From Euperipatoides rowelli (taxonomy: Eukaryota > Onychophora > Udeonychophora > Euonychophora > Peripatopsidae), in the NCBI GenBank assembly GCA_003024985.2, contig PXIH01S0000223.1: a stretch of 13,318 bases of DNA. One strand, written 5' to 3'. Below the pieces are notes generated by a model. The model did not search any database, had not been told where the DNA came from, and was given only the letters and a program-made list of their open reading frames with translations. How positions within the stretch are numbered: position 1 is the first letter of the stretch; every line of letters starts with the position of its first letter. A program made the translations under genes and the position numbers. This document shows positions 1 to 8,107 of this stretch, piece after piece.

Positions 1-105
1 TTTTGGGATAATTGAAGACCAATCTTTTCAGAATCTTAGAAAGCTTTTTAAAAAAAAATTAAAGCATTTTTGAATGAAATATTGAATATCAAAAATGAAA
101 GGCAT

Positions 106-182
106 AATGTCGGTATAATACCGTACATGGAGTGCAACTGCATAATTATAAATGTCAGTATAGTACCGGATGTGGAGTGGAA
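106..182. repeat. 45-bp tandem duplication, two copies
   Basis: Positions 106-137 and 151-182 align without gaps at a 45-bp shift, with 26 of 32 bases identical (shared core AATGTC.GTATA.TACCG followed by TGGAGTG). The first copy contains the near-palindrome CGGTATAATACCG (111-123), which the second copy has lost. This looks like an old local duplication; no known family is recognised. Confidence 0.75.
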
Positions 183-996
183 AGGTTAAGATTTGGGGAG
201 GAGTCTTTTTTTATTTAAAATAATACATTTTAATTATGGCATTGAGATTGTATCTTCAATTTCAAGCACGAAAGTTTAATTCTTTTGCCACAGACTGTCA
301 CAATGTTCTTTAACATAAATCAGATAATCCTTTCACTTGTCACAGATACACTCATATTCATTAATGCATTTTAAACAAATTATGTATTAGCTGGCATCCA
401 AGAAAATTTCAAAGTCCAAATCATTTCTGCACTCGTACATTTTTTTTAAATGTTTATATTTTCATACTGAAAGAACAATTACTCTTAGAAGCAGAAAAGA
501 GAGAATGACTTTCTATCTGAGTTGTAGACTCTGTTCGACTAGGACACGAGACAGACTTAAGTCGCTTTTATGATGGGTTTGAATCAAGAGATGAATATTA
601 GCGATTTGACTCAACTGGCAACCTTCCGATTTAAGCGGATCATCTCGATGGATTTTTCTTGGTTTCCATTTTTTTTATTAATAATAGTCCTTAAAAAAGC
701 TAAAGGCAATCATATAATATACTGTACTTTGTCCCTCACCAATTATTGCAAATGAGTTATTTTTTCCTTATTTTTTTAATTCAAAAGAATAGCCTAAAAT
801 TTTAACCTGTTTATTTCAATAGCAAGATGACAATTATGACAGTGGCCCTTTAGTATTTTGAAAAGGAATTAGTAAATTATTTGCCATTAATATTTTTTTT
901 TAATAAAAATGAATTTCAACGTTTTAATATACCGTATTTTGTTAAGAACCAGCTGAAAAGCCACTTGTGAATTAAAGTACAATGGGCTCTAGATAT
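183..996. other. AT-rich stretch with no recognisable gene
   Basis: I see no conserved coding signal, RNA gene or long repeat here. The open frame at 570-755 (61 codons) is rich in Phe, Ile and Leu from T-rich DNA and matches nothing I know. A perfect 10-bp palindrome GACTTAAGTC lies at 553-562. Long T runs occur near 440, 670 and 890. Confidence 0.6.
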
Positions 997-1059
997 CCCC
1001 CTTCCCCTACCCCATTCCCTGAGACCCTTTCTCTACTTCCCTCATCCCCCCTTATTCCT
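997..1059. repeat. Pyrimidine-rich tract
   Basis: About 60 bases on the + strand are almost entirely C and T, with several C4-C6 runs. The open frame at 982-1221 translates this tract into a Pro/Ser/Leu-rich segment, which is a composition effect rather than evidence of a gene. A similar C/T-rich tract occurs at about 11449-11510. Confidence 0.6.
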
Positions 1060-1217
1060 AAAATCTTTTTAGAAATGATTAAAAATAAAAATCTCTTAAT
1101 GAGAAAACTTATGTTTCTAAATATTCAAATGAAAAAAAAAAAATATGTGGCTTTTATTAGCTCAATTCTGTATTACAGTAGGCTATATCTTATCTTATTG
1201 TTTCATAATAATAAAGG

Positions 1218-1234
1218 ATAATAATAATAATAAT
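1218..1234. repeat. Short (ATA)n microsatellite
   Basis: Just under six uninterrupted ATA units follow a looser AT-rich lead-in. It is a simple repeat. Confidence 0.8.
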
Positions 1235-1235
1235 T

Positions 1236-2880
1236 TTTATATAAATGCATGAAATCAAACCGATAAACGCTAGTTTATTAATAATTTTATTTCTAGTTTT
1301 TTAATAACAAACGCTAATAATAATATATAAATTTAAGAACATGAAATCACAGCATGTGAAAATCTTGCCCCTGTACTTTTTTATAAAGGTGACTGACTGT
1401 TGCCATTTTATTATATAGGATTAGTTCTTTCACCTTAGATAATTTACTTGAATAGAGAGCATGGTAGTTGTTTTCTAACTATGCATTCATTAATTGAAGA
1501 TGAGTAATTAGTAGATTGATTGATAGGAAAGACAAAAAAAGAGAGAGAAAAGGTGAACATGCCTAGTGCTATAATTATGATTGTCTGTTTCAATAATTAA
1601 GAAAGAATTTAATTTGTTTTATTTGTTAGTCCATAGCAAGACATAGCTAGATAGTTCTTATGACCTTCGCCTTTAATAGTATGGTAGTGTGTGGTGCTGA
1701 ATGTTTGAGGGTGCAGACATTATTTAGAAATATACTTTTGTTTTCTGTTGAAGACAACACATTAACTTTAGGTTTTAAATTTGTTTGACTTGCAGCTATT
1801 ATTTAGCGATTGATTAATTAGAAGGATATTTCTGAAAGTAACTTTGTTTACTTTGAATCACCTAATATGCAGGCATTATCTGTTGAGATGCTTGGGATTT
1901 TGGGAGTTTTGATGTAGGCTAGATAACCTATTGAGGAGTTTCTTTTATTTACTTACACCTAACTGCAAATAAAATTTTTGCAGGCAAGACCAGTGCAAGC
2001 TAAAAATGTATCACAATGAATGTATGAGTATGAGAGGTTGTGTGTTGCAAAAGAATGCATTTCTGTTAAGGACAAAATTAACCCTGTCTTTGGTTTTTCC
2101 GATATAATATTTTAACTAAGTTTTGTTAAGAAAACAAAAATTATTTAATGCATTTCGGAACTTGTAACCAATCTTTAAGATTCAACTTGAATCTGCTTAT
2201 CACTTACCAGTAATTTAAAATAACTTTATTAAAATCAACTTTTTCGATGAAGATTAGGACCATTTTTTTTTTTTGCAGCCATAAAATTTACGCTTTGAAA
2301 AGTTTGTTTCTTTTATACATTACAGTAAAAAAAAAAAAGATGCAATATGTAGCACAAGAGCCTAGCTCTTACATTTCAATGTATTCTTGTAGAAATTTAA
2401 TACTCAATTTGAGCTGCATATTTTAGGAACGGCTCTGGTGTACATGTACCCATGTATTAAATGAAATGCTAAAACTATAACTAAAACATAAAAATAAATT
2501 TAAAATGCAGTATCTTCCTAAGTGATTGAGCAAATAGACAATAAATATATGGATAGCTGTGATATTGTCTCATATTTTTAAAAAAATATTAAAAGGAAAT
2601 AGAGGGTGCTTATCAGGATTTTTGTAATGTTTCTATCAAAGAACCCAGCATCCTATTTTTCTTTGAATTTTTTTTGTAATTTCATGTTAGCATGTGGGCA
2701 GTTAATTGTTTTCTACTTTTTTTAATTACAGTATCTATTATGATAGATATTTAATCTAATTTTTATTTAAATAATTAATTTATAGTTGTTAGCCATTTAA
2801 CTCTTGTAGTGCCCTCTCTTCTTGGCAGATTTATTGTATTATTAGTATTTATTACATTGTAGTAGTAGTATTCTATTTAT
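1236..2880. other. AT-rich stretch with no recognisable gene
   Basis: I looked for open frames, splice-like arrangements and repeats and found only minor items: two AAACGCTA words near 1265 and 1308, a perfect palindrome GTACATGTAC near 2440, a 6-bp hairpin ATCTAT-TATG-ATAGAT near 2733-2750, and A or T homopolymers. Nothing supports a gene. Confidence 0.6.
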
Positions 2881-2881
2881 T

Positions 2882-2939
2882 CCCCCACTTATAATCACTC
2901 ATTGTATTCTGGTAATGAGAAGAAGTGGGGGGGGGGGGG
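2882..2939. repeat. Inverted repeat closing on a 13-G run
   Basis: CCCCCACTT (2882-2890) is the exact reverse complement of AAGTGGGGG (2923-2931), with a 32-nt loop. The right arm continues into an uninterrupted run of 13 G (2927-2939). The arms could pair in single-stranded DNA, and the G run may have expanded from the short G5 arm. Confidence 0.7.
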
Positions 2940-3624
2940 ATTTTCTTTAAAGCTATTTTATTTAACAAAATAAGAAAAAAAAAAACGTTTTTTTAGAGTT
3001 AATCTAGTTAGTTCCATTACTCATTTTTCTAGCAATTACATTGTTACAATACATTTATTGATAATTCATTTAATGGTTGTTTCATTAAAAATAAAGCTTG
3101 CATTAATACTCCTGAAAAAAAAAATATATGAAAAAAGTAGAGTTCATTTAGTGTATTTCCATAAGAATATTAAACTTTCATCCATCAAATTGATTTATAA
3201 ATGTAAAATTTAACATTCATAATTTTTTAATGAGTTAGATCAATTGTTTTTCTAATTTTTTTTTTCCATTTGTACTAAATTAAAAATCTAAACTTGGACT
3301 GTAGCCTATCACTCTTACACTTTCTGTCCTTCCCTCTCCCACATAATAATTTTCTACTTTTCTATGTTGGTAATTTTACCAGGAATGGAGGCAGAAACAA
3401 ATTGAAAAATGTTTGGAAAAAAAAAAAAAAACACCCAAAAAGTTGATAAATGCTACTTTTACCAGAAACTCACTATTTACAACATAGTCATAATCTGAAA
3501 AGAAATTTTTTAAATTATTTTTAATTCAAATTTTATTACTGTAGCAAAGGAAAAATAGGAATAGAAAAATTGTTATAAAGTATGTTTGCTGGAAGTAAAA
3601 GAAATACTTGTTTTCTTTCATAAT
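2940..3624. other. AT-rich stretch with no recognisable gene
   Basis: This stretch contains only AT-rich DNA with A and T homopolymers (for example near 2977, 3117 and 3418) and a C/T-rich patch near 3310-3345. No open frame, RNA gene or repeat family is recognised. Confidence 0.6.
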
Positions 3625-3642
3625 TACAATAAAATGCCGATA

Positions 3643-3660
3643 AAGTGTGCATGCACACTT
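3643..3660. repeat. Perfect 18-bp palindrome near the left end of copy A
   Basis: AAGTGTGCATGCACACTT equals its own reverse complement. With one bulged A it extends to GATAA...TTATC on each side. In copy B the same place reads ATGCGCGTGCACACTT, which is less symmetric. The two differences that perfect the palindrome in copy A are CpG to TpG/CpA changes. Confidence 0.85.
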
Positions 3661-3681
3661 ATCATTATTTTATGTGTGTGT

Positions 3682-3694
3682 GGGGGGGGGGGGG
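3682..3694. repeat. 13-G homopolymer after a (TG)n run
   Basis: A short TG repeat (about 3673-3681) leads into 13 consecutive G. Copy B has only GGGTG and GTGGGTG in the matching region, so the run appears to have expanded within copy A. Confidence 0.8.
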
Positions 3695-3869
3695 AGAAAT
3701 TAGGTGGTTCAATTATTCAGCACCATTCTAGTGGATCTTAGATTTACCACAATGCACTGCAAAACTGCCCTGGCACACTTCCTCGGCTAGAATCAGAATT
3801 TTTTAAAGACTTTTAAAATGGCGCAATTATTTGTGTTACATGGAAACGCACTCCTGAACTTTAGATGAG

Positions 3870-3911
3870 GTAAAAACTAAGGGACGCTGTTGAGCGCACC
3901 CTAGTTTTTAC
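3870..3911. repeat. 10-bp hairpin inside copy A, absent from copy B
   Basis: GTAAAAACTA (3870-3879) is the exact reverse complement of TAGTTTTTAC (3902-3911). Copy B has only the first arm and then runs directly into the equivalent of CACAGCTT. The second arm, with its CC prefix, therefore looks like an inserted inverted copy of the first. Confidence 0.75.
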
Positions 3912-3961
3912 AGCTTGGATTTCTTTCAGATTGATCATAAAGTTTAATTATGGTGATGGCA

Positions 3962-3999
3962 GATGGCACACTTATTTGATGATGGCACACTTTATTTAA
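3962..3999. repeat. 19-bp tandem duplication in copy A
   Basis: GATGGCACACTTATTTGAT is followed directly by a near-identical GATGGCACACTTTATTTAA. Copy B is shorter here and lacks it. Both units contain the GCACACTTATTTG-like word that recurs through this element. Confidence 0.8.
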
Positions 4000-4110
4000 C
4001 GTTGGCCGAGAAAAAGGGGTGGATATTTATTTGTGAGGTGCCTTTAATGGCATTTATGGTAATGCGGTAGTAAAAAAAAGCAGCAAAAAGATATGCAATC
4101 AACATAAAGT

Positions 4111-4390
4111 TACTATCAAAACTTCAAGCTAAACTTTATACTTAAAAATATTGAAAATATCAAAAGATTAAACTAACCATTCTAACATTTCAACAGAATT
4201 ATCTGTTTTCTTCACAAGAACTTCCCTTATTTTTTTCAAAATGGAGAATTTTTTTTTCTGAGCTTTATTTTAAAAAAAACATGGAAGAAGTACTGTACCT
4301 CTGTTGAAATGTCAGGATTTTTTTTTTTAGTTTTTTCTTTTGTTATTCTATAATTTTAAGTACAAAGTTTAGCTTGAAGTTTTGATTGTA
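4111..4390. mobile_element. Foldback MITE of about 280 bp
   Basis: The two halves are reverse complements over nearly the whole length. The outer arms, 4111-4149 and about 4353-4390, differ at only about two or three positions (shared core ATCAAAACTTCAAGCTAAAC). Inner arms also match, for example ACATTTCAACAGA (4185-4197) against its complement at 4300-4312, with AT-rich segments pairing between. The unit begins TACTATC and ends GATTGTA, so TA at both edges may be the target duplication. It has no coding capacity. Transcribed, it would form a long hairpin. It lies 49 bp right of copy A and its right end runs into an AAT microsatellite. No family name can be given. Confidence 0.85.
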
Positions 4391-4423
4391 ATAATAATAA
4401 TATTTGTAATAATAATAATATTT

Positions 4424-4455
<32 letters not shown>
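4386..4455. repeat. AAT microsatellite with an 18-bp higher-order unit
   Basis: The block GTAATAATAATAATATTT starts at 4388 and 4406, and its first bases recur at 4424, where it opens into about ten uninterrupted AAT units. The first bases overlap the right end of the foldback MITE. The open frame 4382-4567 begins as an Ile/Val run encoded by this repeat and is spurious. Confidence 0.9.
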
Positions 4456-5130
4456 TTACCCTTTTAAAACAGAAAAAATCATAATATTTCTTCATCATAA
4501 ATCAGATAATATGCCAAGATATGGTTTCACTCATTTGGCCTATTGTCTTTTGTACAAATCTCATTAGAACTGGCTGTGAATAAAATTTCCAAGTGTGAAA
4601 CACAGATATAAGAAACTTTGATTACAATCTTGAGAACCATTATTGATTGAGCTGTTCTTTTGGCATGCTATCAAAACTCTGTAAGAAGAAAAAAAATATC
4701 TTACAATGTGAAGGGAGAATGATTTTGCCCTGTCAGTTTCAAACCAAGATTGATTCAAGTACAAGCGAAGAAAATATAGGTGTGCCAATATCTAATTTAA
4801 TCACTCTCCCATACACATTAAAAAAATACAGCAAAATACTCTTGGTAGCTTCATAAAAGACTTTAAAAATGTTCAATAACAAATATTCTCTTCATCTCAT
4901 TTTTGTAAGCTATTTTCTTCTCCCCCCCCCCCTCTTCCCTGTTTCTACTAACAGATGCAAATATCTAAAAATTTCATACCTAAAATATAGAATTTTGACC
5001 ACTCTGGTCTCACAAAATATAAAAATGATACCTCTGCTCAATTCCTACCAATTTATTTCACAAGGAAATAAAATCCGGGGGAGAAATCATAATTACTGGT
5101 GACTTTAAAGTTTGAAAAACATTAGCTTCA
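4456..5130. other. AT-rich stretch with no recognisable gene
   Basis: Short open frames overlap on both strands here (4564-4788 minus, 4647-4856 plus, 4869-5102 plus; 69 to 77 codons). They overlap each other, have no recognisable motif and look like chance. An 11-C run lies at 4922-4932, preceded by a pyrimidine-rich lead-in. Confidence 0.55.
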
Positions 5131-5148
5131 TTCACTGAAAACAGTGAA
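5131..5148. repeat. 7-bp perfect hairpin
   Basis: TTCACTG and CAGTGAA pair exactly around an AAAA loop. It stands alone in AT-rich DNA, has no T-run context and no assigned role. Confidence 0.6.
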
Positions 5149-5174
5149 AAGCAAAAGACTAAGCAAAATATAGA

Positions 5175-5332
5175 AATTTCTGTGGCTTCCATAATAGTCA
5201 ATCTACTAATGGATTGAAATTTTGTGGTTCTCTTCATTCATTTTATCTTTGCAATAAAGAATTGCTGTGGCTTCTATAATGGTTAATCTACTAACATTTT
5301 GGTTCTTCTCATTTGATGTTTGCTATAAAAAA
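5175..5332. repeat. Diverged 85-bp tandem duplication
   Basis: The words CTGTGGCTTC, ATAAT, GT, AATCTACTAA starting near 5180 recur as CTGTGGCTTC, ATAAT, GT, AATCTACTAA near 5265. A second shared block (GTGGTTCT or TTGGTTCT, then CTT, CATT and TTTGC.ATAAA) follows in each unit. The second unit is somewhat shorter through small deletions. The origin is not recognised. Confidence 0.75.
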
Positions 5333-5335
5333 ATC

Positions 5336-6700
5336 CTCCATGTGTAAAGAATATATTAGAAAATAAGGACTCAGATTGATAATATGGTGACAACTTTATG
5401 TTAATATCTCATGTAAACATCAGAGATGTTACTAATGTGTGTGGGTGAATGAAAAGATTATATTTGCTTCGCTTTCGTCACTTTCTAATGGACATATAAA
5501 TTATAATATTAACTGCTGTGCATAATGCTGAATCTGAGTTAATGACTAGTCTCCACATCAGCTTGAAAATTGAACATTTTTGTAAGCACCCAATCCCTCT
5601 TTATGAACTTTAAAATTTTATTTGACATTCCTTCCCTCATATTACATTAAATCATTTATGTTCTGCATATATGACAAAATGCTGCTTCTATCCAGACATC
5701 TGATACTTGCAAGTTGCCCATTTTTCTGAATATAGCAAGATCACCTAACTTGGTTGAAACATATTCAACATATTTTAATCTATTACTATTAATGCTACAG
5801 AGTAAATATTAAGCTAAATTGTAATATACCTGGAGCTTGATAAACAAACAAAACATCCATAAGAAATATCTCATTTTAAAAAAATAAGTGGACTCTAATT
5901 TCAGAATTTTCAAACAATAGATTTATTATAAAATAATATTTTTTTGTTCTATTCTTTCTTATTTAAAGAATTAAATTAAAATCCTAAAAATAGAATCAAA
6001 TTAGTAATAACTGATCTTTAGAATTTATTATGCTTCAACTATTGTTCAGAATCATAAAGAAGAATTTAAAAAAAAAACTGCATTAAAAATTCATCAAAAG
6101 ACAAATTTTAATCCTTTTTTTGTGATTTAGACATTGTCACTAAAGCAGTGGTAGATTTTTCATTTTTATCAACTGTGAGCTGTTCTTTCTTGGGATTCAA
6201 GTAATTGAATTGAGTTGAAGTGATTGAAGTAAACAGAAACGGACTAAAGAGTTAAACTGATAAGCTAAAAACTAAATCAGTAGTTAAAACAATTTAATCA
6301 TTCTTGATATGATTGTGGTGAAAGATAAAGGTGCAGAAAAAACATTTTAATTAAGTAAAACAGTTGTCTTGATTTAGATACTGTTTCTATCATTAATTTG
6401 TCCTAACAACAGTATACTGCTAGGATTATTCAATGGATTCTACTTCGAATGTTCCAATTAAGATAGGCCTACATTAATTTTATGTATTTCACTTAAGTTA
6501 ATATAATTACATTTGCTCTTAACTTGAGACAGTATTCAATTATTCTTGATATTGCCATTTCCATATCTAAATTTGAAAACTGAATTCCATCTAAAATCTC
6601 ATAGACCGTAGAACCAGAACCACTAAAAGGATTGAAGATAATTCAACCATAAAGCTATTTTGAATGTATAATGTTTGCAACAGATATCACAACCTTGACA
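5336..6700. other. AT-rich stretch with no recognisable gene
   Basis: I see no open frame of note, RNA gene or clear repeat. The sequence is dominated by A and T with scattered weak hairpins. A run of TTGAATTGAGTTGAAGTGA-type words near 6200-6230 is loosely repetitive. Confidence 0.6.
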
Positions 6701-6704
6701 GGTA

Positions 6705-7020
6705 GACTATGGGCCCAGTTTATAGTTGAACCTAAACCATTGCAAAATAGACTTAAGTTAACCCCCCCATACATCTAGCAATTTATCTACAGACTTGGTC
6801 TGACGCTGAATTTTGACAGACAAATTGTTGCTTGTGTGGGCCCGTCTGTAAACAAATTGTTACGATGCTGTTGTGTACATTACCGTTCATCACTATTCAT
6901 AAACCTGGTCTGATGCTATATCATATCTGAACGTGTATGGCATTGTCACTTGTCGTTGAAATGATACTAACAATCTATACAAGGAAATATCTGCTCGAGG
7001 CAAAGCGTATTTTCCAAAGA
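6705..7020. other. Less AT-rich patch with short repeats, possible transposon relic
   Basis: This patch is visibly richer in G, C and CpG than its surroundings. It contains GGGCCC twice (6711-6716 and 6838-6843), a C7 run (6762-6768), a 5-bp hairpin CAGAC-TTG-GTCTG (6790-6802), two ACAAATTGTT words (near 6820 and 6853), and two GGTCTGA.GCT words (near 6797 and 6908). I found no clean terminal repeats or target duplication, and no open frame that I recognise. Confidence 0.35.
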
Positions 7021-7963
7021 CAAACATGATATTTTTGTTATATAGCATATTTTAGCATAGTTATTTCACATTAAAATTTACTGTATTTGCAAATGTTTAT
7101 TTTAGTCTAGGACTCTAGGTCTTTAAAATTCTGAAGGAAATTGATTTTAATTTAAGAAATGTGTGCAGGGCCTTGTCTCTCAAACTTCCTCCTTCTTTCA
7201 TCCTAAATTATCATCTCTAATTCTCACTAAGAATAATCTATGCTAAGGGTTTAAAATTTTAATTGTGATTTTTTAAAAAAAAAAAATTTTATTCTAATTC
7301 TATTAAATTTTAAATCTTTTTTGTTTTGTTTTATGTTGAACAATTATTTACTTAATGAAAGAGAAAAAAAAGCTATAGAAATTAAAATATGTCTTTGATG
7401 GGAAATCCTTTGCTCATTTTATTTGTTGAAATAATTTTCATTGGTTGGTGCTTTATGTTTCAAGGTTATTTTAACTTTACAGATAAAATACTTCAAACAA
7501 TAAATATCACAATAAATTAAAAAGAAGAAAAAAATGCTTTTGATGAAAGTTGTTAATAGAAATATTTAAATACAAAAGATTTTGTTTCCTCATTCTTTGA
7601 ATCTGTGTTAAATAATATGTTTGAGTTGGTGAATATTTTATATTTATTGCATACATATGTGTTTAGATGTGAATGTGTTTATTGTATTTGTAAATAACAG
7701 ATAAATAAGCTTTTAATGTGGGGATTACAATTAAAAAAGCTGTAACTTATAATGTACACAAAATGTAAAATTTGATGAGATTAGCCTATGTTCTGTTATA
7801 AACAAGTTAATTTTTTATCAAAATTGTATCACCTATGTTGATTTTTTTTAGCAGGGGTGACTCATAAGGATAGACTTTGAAGTTAAGTCTAAACCAATTA
7901 ATTTACTAAAAATTATAAATAATATAGTCCTACATTTGAATGATTTTAATTAGTTAAACTGCC
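7021..7963. other. AT-rich stretch with no recognisable gene
   Basis: Nothing beyond AT-rich sequence, A homopolymers (near 7276 and 7368) and short TTTATTT-type words is visible. Confidence 0.6.
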
Positions 7964-8001
7964 TACTGGCAAATCTTGATTTATATTAGGGTTTGCCAGT
8001 A
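7964..8001. repeat. 10-bp perfect inverted repeat with 18-nt loop
   Basis: TACTGGCAAA (7964-7973) is the exact reverse complement of TTTGCCAGTA (7992-8001). It sits just left of a 22-bp tandem array and copy B. It may be a very small or decayed MITE end pair, but no target duplication is evident. Confidence 0.7.
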
Positions 8002-8020
8002 AACATTTACAAGTTTTAAT

Positions 8021-8079
8021 TTACATGTTTTTTAAATTTAGTTTACATGTTTTTGAAATTTAATTTACATGTTTTTAAA
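8021..8079. repeat. 22-bp tandem repeat, nearly three units
   Basis: TTACATGTTTTT followed by AT-rich spacer begins at 8021, 8043 and 8065, an exact 22-bp period. The third unit is partial. The array ends about 29 bp before copy B. Confidence 0.85.
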
Positions 8080-8107
8080 AAACATAAATTTAATATTGCA
8101 ATACTTC

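Larger units (their letters stand above)
3625..4061 (+). mobile_element. Non-autonomous inverted-repeat DNA transposon, copy A
   Basis: This 437-bp unit is related along its whole length to 8108-8470 read on the opposite strand. Shared blocks include TTTAGATTTACCAC, GCACACTT, GCTAGAATCAGA, CTGAACTTTAGATGAGG followed by TAAAAACTA, TTGGCC and GGGGTGG. The ends are imperfect terminal inverted repeats: the left end reads TACAATAAAATGCCGATAAAG, and the reverse-complemented right end reads TACCATAAATGCCATTAAAG. Each end begins with TA, which would fit a TA target duplication as in Tc1/mariner-type elements, but one copy cannot prove it. There is no transposase frame, so it would depend on a partner in trans. 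Compared with copy B it has a 13-G run, a 19-bp tandem duplication and an extra inverted segment. The family is not recognised. Confidence 0.8.

Noticed and set aside
982-1221. 79-codon open frame on the plus strand
   Set aside because: It begins with a Pro/Ser-rich stretch made by a pyrimidine tract and ends in Lys/Ile/Leu-rich AT-coded sequence. No domain is visible.
4382-4567. 61-codon open frame starting with Ile and Val runs, as if a membrane protein
   Set aside because: The hydrophobic run is the AAT microsatellite read in one frame.
4564-4856. Overlapping open frames of 74 codons (minus) and 69 codons (plus)
   Set aside because: They overlap on opposite strands, have no recognisable motif and are within chance length.
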